This document shows, in pieces, positions 50,701-62,600 of a DNA stretch of 64,000 nucleotides (position 1 is the first letter of the stretch; every line of letters begins with the position of its first letter). The notes under the pieces were generated by a model. The model was not told where the DNA came from. It saw only the letters and a program-made list of their open reading frames with translations, and made no database searches. Made by a program: the position numbers and the translations under genes. This DNA comes from Colias croceus. Lineage: Eukaryota; Arthropoda; Insecta; Lepidoptera; Pieridae. The stretch covers positions 3,596,001 to 3,660,000 of the forward strand of contig NC_059542.1 of assembly GCF_905220415.1 (NCBI RefSeq). The letters are read 5' to 3'.

Positions 50701-52862
50701 TTAGTTTAATTTAAAATTAATTTTTTTTTAACTTAAAAATTTTGAAATGATAGTAAACAAATATAGAGACTGTTTTTAAGGATAATAATAGATTTAATAA
50801 GGAATGGAATGATTGCAATCTGATTGAGTAAAAAATACCTATTTAATATATTTTTTCTTTTTATTCTTTTTTCATTATCACATTTGAAGAGTAATCTTAT
50901 CATAGGTAGTATCTTAATAAGCTGATCTTCGTATCTTAAGTAAATTTTTTATGAGAATTCTAAGTCGATTTTTTACTAAAAGATCAGACCAAAATACCTC
51001 TCTATAAAAAAAATCTACGGTATTTAATTTTTTTTTTTTTACTTTACTAGTACTTCGACGACGCGTACCGCTCAACCCTGTCGTGCATACTGGTAGACAA
51101 CATTGAGCGTCTGCTGGACTACGGGCCGATCGGACCGCGCTACTCCAACCTGACGCTGCAGGCGCTGCTCGTGCTGCTGAAGAAGGAGCCGCCCAAGGGC
51201 AGGAAGCTGCTCATCCTGTGCACTAGTAGCAGACGGTATGTATTGGGTAGCAAGTCTGATCACACTAGGGGACAATATAAAGCGTCTGCTGCTAGACTAT
51301 AGGCTCCACTACTTAAAAATCCAGCAAAATTGGGTCAAATATTTTTTTTAAAGAAGTGAAGTTAAGTTAGTAGACACTAACAATTTAACACTTTGGATGA
51401 ACCGAATATTTTAAATAATCCATAATTATTTAGTATTTAATAAAAAATACCTATTTATTCAATAACATAATGGACAAAATTTTGCAATACTTTTTTATTA
51501 TTTACTTTCCAAATTAAATATTATTTTTAATTATTGTTTTACCCACAGTCAAGTGCTAGAAGACATGGAGGTGCTATCCGCGTTCACGGGCGTGCTGCAC
51601 GTGCCGAACCTCTCGCAGCCGGAGCACGTGCTCTCAGTGCTGGAGGAGAGCGACGCATTCACGGCCCGTGATCTCGCCAAGATAAAGCAAGAGTTGCGGG
51701 GAGCCAAGTACGTGGAATGATTTTGAATTTTGAATTTCGAATTTTCGAATGTTTTTTTTTATATTTTTTTTGGACGTGTGAACTCTTTGTGGCCGGGTTG
51801 GTAAGTAAGCTTATAGGTTCTACGTCACTGAATACATACAAGATGTGGAGAAGACGATGCACGTGCTCTTCGTGTAGAGTGATATGTTAGGACGTCGCGA
51901 TTTCGCTAAGATACTGCACGAGCTGATGGGAGCCAAGTACGTGAAACGCTTTTTTTCGGATGTGAAAAGGCTTTGCTGCCAGTTTGGTAAGTGAACTTAT
52001 AGATACTACATGTCTAAAGATATGGAGAAGCCGGAACTATCTCGCCAAGATACAGGACGAGTACGTGGAACGATTATTATGAATATAGAATTTTGTATTT
52101 TCTTCTATTGTAGAAGTAATACGTTGATACCAGTTTGGTAAGTTATCTTATGGGTTCAGGTCACTGAAATGGTGGAAACCATGGCAAAGCTGGAGCACAA
52201 ATACGCCGGACTCTGGGACAACGACCAATTCTGGCGCCGCGACCTCGTTAAGGTACAGCAAGCTGCATGGCGCCAAGTGCGTAGAACGCTTTTTGAATTT
52301 CAAATTTTCTTTCTTTCTTTTTTTTTCTTTTTTGTCTACTGAAAACTCTTTGCTGCTAACTTGGTAAGTAAATTTATAGTTCATGAAGGAGGATATGGCC
52401 ATGTCGGCTCGAGCAAGAGTTACGAGGCGCCAAGTGCGCGAAATGTTTTTAAATTGAGATTTTTCTTTAATACTTTATTTAGCATTTGAAGGGTTTGCTT
52501 TTCGCATCTAATGCTTTAAGTCTCAATCTTAGTTAAAAAATGGCAACATCAAATTTTCTTTAGTACCTACCTAGAACTAGAAGATTTTTTTTTGTAAAAT
52601 AGACATAACACATACACACATCCAACTTCACTAACGTTACTACAACACACTACACTTCGTTATTAATTTAATTTTGCGATGTATATTATAATGCAACAAT
52701 AATTTTAATTTTAAACAAATTTTCAGAATTTTCATCGGCATCAAGAAACTGTTGGCCCTCATAGACATGGTGAAACAGACGGACGAAGATTCGCGCGTGT
52801 TTAAATTCCTCACAAAGATGCAAGAAGAGGGCGGGCTCGATCTCGGCACAACCATACAATAA
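44704..52862 (+). CDS. Nsf: N-ethylmaleimide-sensitive factor (vesicle-fusing ATPase)
   Basis: Hexameric AAA+ ATPase that disassembles SNARE complexes with alpha-SNAP after membrane fusion. Sixteen exons: 44,704-44,715; 45,029-45,117; 45,276-45,405; 45,825-45,910; 46,172-46,317; 47,568-47,706; 47,939-48,081; 48,206-48,405; 48,745-48,877; 49,203-49,405; 49,655-49,843; 50,087-50,219; 50,533-50,690; 51,051-51,235; 51,549-51,707; 52,727-52,862. All phases agree, giving 746 aa against about 744 in human NSF. N domain is ~1-205. D1 has Walker A GPPGTGKT (K266) and Walker B IIIFDE (E329). D2 has GPPNSGKT (K549) and a degenerate Walker B, ILVDNIE. The numbering coincides with human NSF, which supports the splice choices. 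Exon 1 codes only four residues. The last intron contains decayed copies of exon 15. Drosophila has two paralogues (comatose, Nsf2); I cannot tell an orthology. Confidence 0.97.
46822..46867. repeat. Perfect 21-bp-arm hairpin in NSF intron 5
   Basis: CTCGAAATAATTCTATTGAA and one further base (46,822-46,842) pair exactly with 46,847-46,867 across a 4-base loop (46,843-46,846). Probably a tiny fold-back insertion. Confidence 0.75.
51708..52450 (+). repeat. Decayed tandem copies of NSF exon 15 and flanks
   Basis: The last NSF intron repeats pieces of exon 15 and its flanks. A donor-like word TTGGTAAGT recurs at about 51,798, 51,984, 52,136 and 52,361, each followed by CTTATAG-like sequence. Exon-15 end-like words recur: GGGAGCCAAGTACGTG at the exon itself and at 51,928, GACGAGTACGTGGAACG near 52,057, GGCGCCAAGTGCGTAGAACG at 52,269 and GGCGCCAAGTGCGCG near 52,426. 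GATTTCGCTAAGATACTGCA at 51,899 parallels exon-15 GATCTCGCCAAGATAAAGCA. The first copy has an in-frame TAG and later copies are shortened, so these are relics rather than alternative exons. Confidence 0.7.
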
Positions 52863-52942
52863 GATTCGCTGCAACCTTAGGGACTACACTCGCATACCAC
52901 GCGCACGCCCTCACCGCAACATCCCAATGCACTTATTTATTC

Positions 52943-52948
52943 ATTAAA
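52943..52948 (+). terminator. Candidate NSF polyadenylation signal
   Basis: ATTAAA about 80 bases after the NSF stop. If used, the acidic ORF that follows would lie outside the short NSF transcript; otherwise the NSF 3' UTR would run to the AATAAA at 54,893. Confidence 0.35.
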
Positions 52949-53099
52949 AGCTAGATCTACAGAATGTTCGCCTTGCGCTTCCGATCTCAGAAGCTTCGAA
53001 ATCGACTACGACGATACTAGCGAGTGCACGGAAATAGCTGACTCTAGTCTCAATATAAAAGTCAGGACGGCGAAAGGCAACGAAGTGTCACCGGCCAAA

Positions 53100-53792
53100 A
53101 TGCCCCTCATGAGAATACGGAGCGTCGAAATCGTGTTCGAAGATGATCTCTCCACTTGCACCGACACCGGCTTGTTGGACAGAAGTATAGAGCTTCTCGT
53201 CTCCGATAGTGACGACTCCACCAAATGCGTGGACGACTTGGAACATTTGCACGTTGCTAAAGATGAAAACGACGATTCTGTTACCCTAAATGCAGACGTC
53301 GATCTATCGGACGACGATTCGATAACAGTTACCAAAGACAACATATTGAGTGCCGGTAAAGTTGAAGTCAAAGTAGAGAATAATGTGCCAATGGATTCGC
53401 TCACAGTGACCGACGACACTTTGTCCCTGAATATTTCGGAATTGGGCGATTCCGGAAGATTCACAGAAGACGCGTGTTCGTCTCGTGTCGAGATCGCAGT
53501 ACCGTCGTGCGAGGACGCTTTGCTTTCCCATTCCTTTGATACTGTTAATGTCGAAGAGACGAGTGCTTGTAATGATGTGGATGAAACTGATGATTGCGAT
53601 GGTATCCAAAGAAAATTATTCGAGTACATCGATAGCCACAGTGAAAGTTCAGATGACACGGCCATTTGTGAAGATACGACTAGTACGAAATTTTTAACCC
53701 CTTCGCCGAATGTTCCCACTAATGAAGAACAGACCTTATATGATAGTTACGAATTACAATACGACTCCTATATAGATATGGGGAAATTTTGA
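53100..53792 (+). CDS. Acidic protein of unknown function (possible)
   Basis: From the first ATG (53,100, context CCAAAATGC) the frame runs 230 codons to TGA at 53,790-53,792. The same frame is open back to a stop at 52,875-52,877, about 304 codons in all, and is the same frame as the last NSF exon, which ends 238 bases before this ATG. The product is strongly acidic and rich in Asp, Glu, Ser and Thr (for example SDSDDS, DLSDDDSITV), with scattered Cys, a LFEYIDSHSESSDD segment and a Tyr-rich C-terminus (YDSYELQYDSYIDMGKF). No domain is recognised. An acceptor-like TCTACAG at about 52,956-52,962 would give a 5' extension in this frame, but no phase-compatible partner exon was found nearby. 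The minus-strand frame opposite is a Ser/Val-rich shadow. Confidence 0.5.
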   Translation: MPLMRIRSVEIVFEDDLSTCTDTGLLDRSIELLVSDSDDSTKCVDDLEHLHVAKDENDDSVTLNADVDLSDDDSITVTKDNILSAGKVEVKVENNVPMDSLTVTDDTLSLNISELGDSGRFTEDACSSRVEIAVPSCEDALLSHSFDTVNVEETSACNDVDETDDCDGIQRKLFEYIDSHSESSDDTAICEDTTSTKFLTPSPNVPTNEEQTLYDSYELQYDSYIDMGKF

Positions 53793-54920
53793 CTTCTGTG
53801 TATAAGTACCATTGGTCTTAATTTTTGATTATGAAATTATTTTGTTGTAATCCTGAGTTTCTATTTATTTTTTATTAATTACACAAACGTTAAATTTTAT
53901 TATATCCTCTATGAGCTATGTCCTATATCTAATCTAATGTCCTGAAAATCTTTACACAGCTTATGCACAGAGGGCTCGGTGGTATGCAAATCTGAGAACC
54001 ATGTCATATATTATACAGTTATTTTAACACTTATTTTTTATAGATGAAATTAAACTTTGTAAATATTTTCCTTCTTATAGACATGTTTATTTATTTTTAA
54101 ATAATGTGACATGGTTGCGGAAATCCTGGGGTTGTTAGTAGGCAATAGCTCGACAATTGTCTATATTATAGTGTATTATATTATTTCAATATAAAATTTA
54201 TTTATTTGTATTTATTACGAATGTGATACAGCTTGATGCTGTCTAATTGTGTTGCATAGTTGATGTTATGTATTGTTCGTAGCTTAAGTGAAGATGTCAA
54301 AGTATTAGTATTACGATTTACGAATCTTCTCACTGAGGTAGGCTAGGGATCCTCATGTCATATAAAATGACCTTAAGCTAAATAGCGATCGCTTGTTCCA
54401 TGGGATTCTCAAAGTACAATTTAGCAAAGTTAAACTTTAGATACTTATTACAGTTACTTGATTGTTGATTTTAGTATTGTGAATGTAGGGTGTTATTACC
54501 GTAAAAGTTCAATTATTAAAATATGCTTAATGTTTTTGACTTCCTATCTAGGTTTAAATGATAGTGTTCCAACATGAACATACATTCCAATATATCATCT
54601 GTAAGTGGAATATTGTATCAGCAGAATAATCATTGTTATATAAAAATATATTCTTATTAGCTTTAGAGCACAATTGTTCAGTAGTGTTCAATATCAAAGC
54701 AAATATTTTTATCTATGGATGTGTAGATAATAATTTACTCGAAATATTTATTAGCAAAGATAATATTATATTATAGCCAAATGTATTATTATAAATATTA
54801 TAAAGGAATTGAAGTGATACTAGCAAGCCTATTTTATTTATGAACTTAAAAATGATATTCATATTATCTTTGCTAAAATGCATTTTCTGTTTAATAAAAA
54901 ATACAAAATATATTTCAATG
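53793..54920 (+). other. 3' untranslated region of the acidic ORF or NSF
   Basis: AT-rich, non-coding, ending at an AATAAA (54,893-54,898) followed by ATTTCAATGTTTTTT, a typical cleavage context. It probably belongs to the transcript covering the acidic ORF. Confidence 0.5.
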
Positions 54921-55712
54921 TTTTTTATTCACGAAGATTCCTTAAATATTAACCTTTAACATAGTTTGTATTAAAAAAAAGGGAAAGGCCAAATTAGAAG
55001 GAGTTCCTTTCTTAAAATTAATAACAAAACATAAAAAGGGTCCCACTAGACCTTATTTTAGAAAACTTCATATCATCCATTATACTGTGCACAAGTTATA
55101 GACAACACAAACCATTATAGTTATGGAAATCATATTCCATTAAAGAAACTTGAACAATGAGCCAAATCTATATGAACAAGCAAAATATGCAAATCATAAC
55201 TTCTAATATCTCCATGCAATCCTTAGTGGCTAAACTCTAATTTGGTAATACTGCCATATTTTTTCTCTATTACTAGCTTGTCCATATTTATTGTTATAAA
55301 GGGATAAATTAGTGGCAATGAAGATTTAACATGTATTAATATATAAAAATATGTATAATTTATTATAATAAAAATATTTTATTTGTGTAGGTATTTTTGT
55401 ATGAATTTTATTTATCTATAAGCAAATATACACATAGTACCTAGTGGTATATAAGTAAAACAGAGTTTCATAATGCACAGAGCAAGTAATATTGATAATG
55501 CAGACTGTATTGTAGATGTGAGTAAATTACTGCTATTACTTAATAAAAATGACTTCAGGAAACTTAAGATTTATTTAAGTCAAGTACTTAATAACTCTAG
55601 GAAATATCCATTAATAACATAAAAATAATATCAATGATGCTGAAATCATTCTCACAAGATATATTCAATGCAATCCTTAAAATACATAATTATACAATAT
55701 ATGGCCTTAGAT
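54921..55712 (-). other. ELOF1 3' flank
   Basis: AT-rich DNA without coding potential; presumably holds the ELOF1 3' UTR on the minus strand. No repeat recognised. Confidence 0.4.
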
Positions 55713-56038
55713 CTAATTAGCGCTTTCACAGGCGTCAACCCAATCATTGTAAACATCTATAGGTTCTGATAAAACATTTGTTGTGGTTTGAAAATCTTCT
55801 AAACAGACCCGGCATTGGATGCGCGCCGTATTTCTTGCGCGATCCCTGGAAATATAAAGGACACGTTAGTAATACTGCTATACATCGTTCATTTGCATCT
55901 TAATTCAAATATAGGTACTTACATTTTTACTTCACAAGATTTTTCGTGGTTGCAAAACGGACAGTTAAATTGTTGATCAAGAGGCTCAATAGCTTTGCGT
56001 TTTGGTGGTGGCTTTCTTTTCGACTTTCGACGACCCAT
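55713..56038 (-). CDS. ELOF1: Transcription elongation factor 1 homolog (ELOF1)
   Basis: Two exons, 56,038-55,923 and 55,845-55,713, separated by a 77-base intron (AT|GTAAGT donor, TTTCCAG acceptor, phase 2), give 82 aa against 83 in human. The start is MGRRKSKRKPPPKRK, the basic N-terminal tail of the family. The zinc ribbon has Cys26, Cys29, Cys50 and Cys53 (CPFC and CRVC), and the end DVYNDWVDACE is the conserved C-terminal helix. ELOF1/Elf1 binds RNA polymerase II near the DNA entry channel and supports elongation through nucleosomes and transcription-coupled repair (family knowledge). The gene is complete and divergent from CHERP. Confidence 0.97.
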
Positions 56039-56684
56039 AGCTTAAAAATGTAAAGTGGATGTTAGAAATTAGAATACTACATGAAAATGTAACGCCTTTT
56101 AACTTACTGGATGATCTTTTTAACTATCGCTTACTTTATGTTATCACAGTTTGCGAAAATCAGAGAAATAAACACACGTTTATTGTATATTCCAGTGAAA
56201 AAACTTGTCACTGTCATTTTCAAATTGACAAGTCATCTGTCACAAATTGTTGTCATTATTTTTTTTTTATAAAAAAAAATTCGATGGATGTTTCTACATT
56301 TGAAATAATTATGGCAGGTTTATGGTAAAGCTTCTATTATTATTTATTATATTTATTCTTTATTAGTGAATATACTTAATGCAGATTCAAGATTTGGAAT
56401 ACACCCACCAGGGATACACAAGTACCAATTTGGCATGGTATTGCCTATGCCAAAAAATAAAAAAAGCAAACATGAAACAATTATTAATGGCTGCCGATGT
56501 TTAACTGTATCGTGCCACCTTCGTATTTAAATGATTGTGTTGTATATTGTTTGTGCTAATCGGTGTATTTAAGGTGTATTATGTTTTCCAGTGTATCATT
56601 TTACAGAACATTTTAAAACGTGACTTTAATGATGGACAATTGTTAGTTAGTGTTAACCTAAAAATAACTATAAATCAAGATAAA
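56039..56684. promoter_or_regulatory. Divergent promoter, ELOF1 and CHERP
   Basis: 646 bases between two start codons facing apart. Five TGACA/TGTCA words cluster at 56,206, 56,212, 56,226, 56,238 and 56,251. The right half probably holds the CHERP 5' UTR, possibly with an intron. No TATA box stands out. The 89- and 72-codon frames here are not genes. Confidence 0.5.
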
Positions 56685-59600
56685 ATGGAGCTTCCACAGC
56701 CGCCACAAGGTAAATTTAGAATTTCTTATTCACTTTGTAGTTTATTCATATAGTTCAATAATTATCAAACCGTTCTGCAACTTGCAGATCAAGATCTTCG
56801 CAATATAATCGACAAACTCGCCCAATTTGTCGCACGAAATGGGCCCGAGTTCGAGAAGATGACCAAGACGAAACAAAAGAACAATCCCAAATTCAGTTTC
56901 CTGTACGGTGGCGAGTACTTCAACTACTACCAGTACAAAGTGACGACAGAGCAAGCAAGTAAGCATATTGACGATGGTGGTTAAAAGATTAGAGATAGTC
57001 GCGGTCGCGCCCGATCGCTGATGTGTTATAACCGTTTCAAGTGACCCTCCGCTGTTTATAGTTCTAAAGCAATCGGCCGGTGGCCAGGCGGCCCCTCCTC
57101 CGTCCGGGGCTTATATGGCACAGACAAGGCAATATGTAATGCCCCAACAGGCTGGCGCGACGCCTGCCCAGCTCGGGCTGGCTGCGACGATGGCGGCGGC
57201 TCCGGCGCTCCAGCAATGGCTCGCGGCGAATTCGGCTCCGCCCGCTCCACAACACTCCCTTGAGATTGACAATGTGAATGCTCAGATCAACATGTTAAAA
57301 GACCAAATCACTCAGTCAGAGAATAATCTTAATGCTCAACATAATGTGAGTTTAATATAATATGATTGCATCATATCACTTGTAAATTATTTGCTTTTAT
57401 TTGCAGTTTTCTTGCTGACTGTCATATTTTTGTTTATAATATTATGTTTGAAAAATGGCATTATGTACAAAGTCTAGATGCATAACAATATTTGTATCTA
57501 ATTGGAGCGAAAAAGTGGGCTAGTCTGCTTTTGTTGTAAATATTTAATGCAACTTTAAAATTTTTATAATGTTTTTAATGTGCTTCATTATTTTTATTTT
57601 GTATTGTATATAAAGATAAATGTTCCAGTAATAGGTATTTGGATGGCAGGTCAGATTTCAGGCATGAGTTATATATGTATAAGATAAAATAGTTTGTTTT
57701 AAATGCATGTCTGTAATTATACATAAGACAGATAATATATTGTATGTAGGATTTATATTCATACACATCCTTAATAGCTTCAAACATTTTTTAAATAGAG
57801 CAATAAACATTTGAGCCTTCTATCTCTACCTTATAAATTATAATACAAAATATATAGTTGCTCTGTTTAAAGATTACTATCTCGGTACATTTTGATCTAT
57901 GTAATGTTCTATTTATTACTAAACCATTTTAGGTACTCATCCAACAGCAACAAGCTAAAATCAATGAATTGGTGAGCAAAGCTCAGGTAGAGACTATACA
58001 GATCATGGCAGAAGATAACAACATCAGCTTATCGGAGTTAGACAACATCTTACAGCCCATTATTGAATCTTGCACTAAAGATAGCATATCAGCAGGTATA
58101 TTAGAAATTTGTGCAATTCCAAGTGAATATTAGCTGTTATGCTATTGTTTACAATTTCATTTCTTAGATTCATGGATAGAGAATAATAAGGCTTTTATTA
58201 TAGGAAAAGGATGGATACTGCAGCATGCTTCGTCGGCAGATGCAGGCAAAGTGATTTCTCAACATCTGCTGCGGAAGGTTACCCAGCCTGGAGCGGCTTT
58301 CACACAAAAACTGCACATCATATATCTAGTCAACGACGTCTTACATCACTGGTTAGTATATAAAAACAAGAATTTAAATCACAACTTATGGTACTTACTG
58401 TATGTCATCAAAATTTGGGTTTTTGGGAATTAGTGAGGTGTTTTCTTAAGGTCATTTTGCTTCCTAACATGTTTTATTTTTTTTGTTTTAACATTATGTC
58501 TCGGTATTGTATTCCTTTGCACAAAGGGAGGCCAAAATTTTTTTGTTTCAAATATATGTCTTGATCTTATCTTCATAATATACTATACATATTTCTATTT
58601 TCTTTTTCCGTTAAAAAATGGATGTACTTTAATAGTATTATTTTGTGATTTTCTATCTATGTACTTGTTTTTCTATAAATTTTTGAGTTGCCAAGTTGTT
58701 TAATATATCGTGTCCCTTGCAATCGATGTCAATTCGGTGTCTATGATACTATTATTCCTAATTACAGTGCACGCAAAAACGCCGAAGATCTCAAGAAAAA
58801 TTTGGAAAATGTGGTGGTTCCAATGTTTTGCAATGCCAGTATAGGTAACATATTTACAATAATGTCCTCAAAATTTAGGTCTCTTGTCTTTTTGTGCATT
58901 CTCATCTACTTAACATCTAGAGCATCATCCTGTGGTTTGTCAGTCAGGTAAAACTTGCTTGAGTCAGCTTGGCTCTTGCGACAAACGTGTAATCCTTGTT
59001 ACATTTCAGCCGTTACTGAAGAACAGGAGGCTAAGCTTAACAAACTGCTTCGTCTTTGGGAATCCAAGTCCAACTACTTCGACTCGGGGGTCATTGAAAA
59101 GATGAAGAGCCCTACCAGTTCATATCAAGATTACCAGAATAACCTGATTGCGCAGCACTCGAATGCTATCGCTCATTTAACGCAACAAACAAAATCTACC
59201 TTTGAAAAGTATGTTATATCACTTTTTCGTAAAATTAACAGTCAAAAGAGAAAATGCTAATAAACTCTTCATTTCAGCTACCAAACACAACATCAAGCTT
59301 TTGTCGCTCACACATTGCAACAAATACAACAAATGGAGATGCAAAAACATGCACTAGAACTAAACAACCATGAATCAAACAAAGACAATCAGCAAAATAT
59401 GCCAAATCCCTTCCAGAACAATTTCAATGATCAAGGGTATCCTCCGATGGGCGGATTTGATCAGAATTTCGGGCCGAACCACCAACAGTTTGGTAGCGAG
59501 AGCGGTGACAATTATGCGTCAAACAATAGTTTGAGCGGGAATGAAAATAGTTTCGATAGTCAAATGTTTGATCAAATGAAACAACAAAAAACGGAACAAG

Positions 59601-62600
59601 CTGATGAACCTGACTTGTCCATTTTGCCGAACATAAATTTCTCACAACCGCCTCCCGGTTTCGAACCAAAGCCTCTGCCATTGGCTTTCCAAAATGGTCT
59701 TCCAGATCTCAGTAAGCCCCCGCCAGGATTCCCCCCCTTCCCAGAAATTAACAACGAAGAGCTGATGCCCTCAGTCCCATACTTTGAATTACCTGCTGGT
59801 TTGATGGTACCACTTATAATGGTAAGTTAGCTTTCATTGAAACAATAATTAACATAAATGTTATAAACCTAACATAAATGTTTGAAAATATCAAATAAGT
59901 ATTTTGATCTTAACCTAGTTTTAAAAGTAGTAGAATTTAGAATTTAGTAGTAAAACTGTCTTACTCTGTGCATGAATAACTTATGAAATCACAATGCACT
60001 CAGTCATTCTATGAATTATGCACATTAGGTAGTTCTTTATCTTATTATCAATTTCTAGACCTGCACACTGTAGAGAGTGCAGGTCAAGTGTAGACTTGGA
60101 AATATCTTCTTAGAAAGGGCACTATTATGAAGTATTTTTACTGAAATAATACACACATGCATACATTTCATACTTTAATTATTATCAGATCATTTGTCAG
60201 TTTCAAAAGTTCTTATTGGGACACCAATTTACTTACGATTTTTCTAAAAAGCATTCTATTAACTCCTAGAACTAGCATAGCAATTGCATATTTTCACTTA
60301 CATTTTTTAATACAACTCCTTAATTTTTAGTTGGAAGACGATAAATACAAGCCTTTAGATCCATCTCGGATAAGATTGCCGCCACCGGCTCCGCCAAATG
60401 AGAGGCTCTTAGCAGCTGTTGACGCGTTCTATGCGTCGCCTAACCACGAACGGCCGAGGGATAAGTTAGTTCTCTTTTTATTTATTCGTTTTACAATATT
60501 GTTATCAATTAAAATAAATAAATTGAATAGATATTGCTTTAAAATCAATTTGCTTAAAATGTACTATTTAACTCTATTTTATAAATAGTTTCATCTTATA
60601 TAATATTTTCACTTAAAACATTTCTAAAACTGATAATACTCTTACAGTGAAGGATGGGAGAAATTAGGATTATATGAATATTACAAAGCAAAGAATGCAG
60701 CTAGAAAGAATAAAGAGGAAGCGATTGCACAAGGGCGAAGGATGAAGTCAAAGTCGCCCAGCCCCATACCAAAAGACTTACAGAAACAACCAACACCACC
60801 GGGAAGAAGATATAGGTATGTTTTTCAGTTTTTGTCAAAACGTTCCAATAAGATAATTCCAAAAATAAAACAATTTATTGCAAAAAAATCTCGCATAAAT
60901 TATAATAACATGTATACAATTCTAAAGAATATAACCGCCACATAAAATTATATTTCTTGTAGATTAGTTTTGAGGTTGTAATAAATTACATATTATATTA
61001 TCACTTAACAGTTAATAATTATAAATCTTAATGGATAAAAATAGCATATTATTCGCAATGTCGAGAGAGTTTAAACAGACTCATTTAAAATGATTATAAT
61101 CTTTATTTACCAGGTCATTAAGTAAATCACCAGAGCCGAAGCCAGTAATTCCATTATCACCGCGGAAGTCAAAGTCACGGTCGCCGTCACCCAGACGGAG
61201 GCCCACGACGTGGAGGAGGGATAGAGATAGTGAGAATTTATTTTCATCTTCTTTATTTGATATTGTTTTATGGATATTGCAACTTCAATTTTATGAAATA
61301 TCAAGATCTAATAGTCAGAAATGTGAATAGCTTTAATACAGGGTGTCTCAAAAGAAAGTTTATATTTTGTGGATGAATAAAAAAAAAAGTAAGCGGTGTA
61401 TTGAAAAAATGTTTATTAAATATTAAAGTGCATAATATGGGAATTTATTTCTTAAATAATTATTTTATTTATTTCTTAATAATATCGTCCAAATGCAGTC
61501 CATTGCGTTGACGGCACTCATTTAATCGAACAGTAAAATTACAGTATTTATGACAGCTCGGCAGGTAGACACAGTGATGGCTGCCATTTCGTGCTGGATA
61601 TTTTCTTTTAAATGCTCTAGAGAAGTTGGTTTGTTGGCATACACTTTAGATTTAAGATTTAACATATATATGTTTGCTACATTCTAATTTGAAACCAATA
61701 CCAATACAATTATTTTAAATCTTTATCTTAAATATCCTGGTCCTAGTCCAATACATATTTGATACCATAATATCAATTTTTTCAGGTAATTATGATCAAA
61801 CACGATATTTCATTACATCTATATTTCCCTTAGGTCGTCGCAAGTCACGGTCACGCTCACGCTCACGGTCGCGCAGCCGGTCACGTGATCGCGAGCGGCA
61901 CCGCGACTCGCCGCGCGACAAGATGCGACGCGTCGAGAAGTCGCGGTCACCCACACCGCCTAGTTTTATGTAAGTGTATAATTATAATTCGTTTTGTACA
62001 TGTACAAATTACATAGAATAAATTTATTTTAAGTGTCTCATAATCCTTAATTTTATATAGGATTTGTTTATTATTTATTCTGAATTTGTGTTGTGTTATT
62101 TAAAATAAATTGTTTTGTTTATTTTCGAGTGTAAGAATTTGATATAATTCTTTTAAAATATAGGTACCTACGTAAAATAATAGGCAGTAATAAAATTAGT
62201 TAAAATTTTAATTCAATATTAATAACTTCTAATCTGCTGAAGTCTACAAAAAAAATCTTTCGTATTCATTAACTCTCGTTTAATTTTCCCAGGGGCTCAT
62301 CATACCCGAGCACGTCGGGCGGCATCGACTCGAGCAACAAGGGCCACCAGCTGCTGCAGAAGATGGGCTGGAGCGCGGGCGGGCTCGGCGCGGCCGGCCA
62401 GGGCATCGCCGAGCCGATCAGCGGTGGTGCCGTCCGAGATAGGCATGATCAGTATAAGGGTATGTTGCACCCATCCTCTTTGAGGAGGTGGTAGTTTTGA
62501 TTACGTGAAGATTTTTAACTTTTGTGATAATTTTTGTCTTAATAATTATTTGTGCTACGAATTTAATAAGCTTCGTGATATTCTAAAATAAATCACATTA

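Noticed and set aside
53006..53719. 237-codon minus-strand frame opposite the acidic ORF
   Set aside because: Ser/Val-rich product is what the antisense of Asp/Glu codons gives; no signal or domain. The plus strand is preferred.
52727..53792. Acidic ORF as an alternative C-terminus of NSF
   Set aside because: Two in-frame stops separate them, and joining exon 15 to the acceptor at 52,963 would be out of phase.
59424..59754. Minus-strand frames over CHERP exon 8
   Set aside because: Shadows of the Gln/Pro-rich coding exon.
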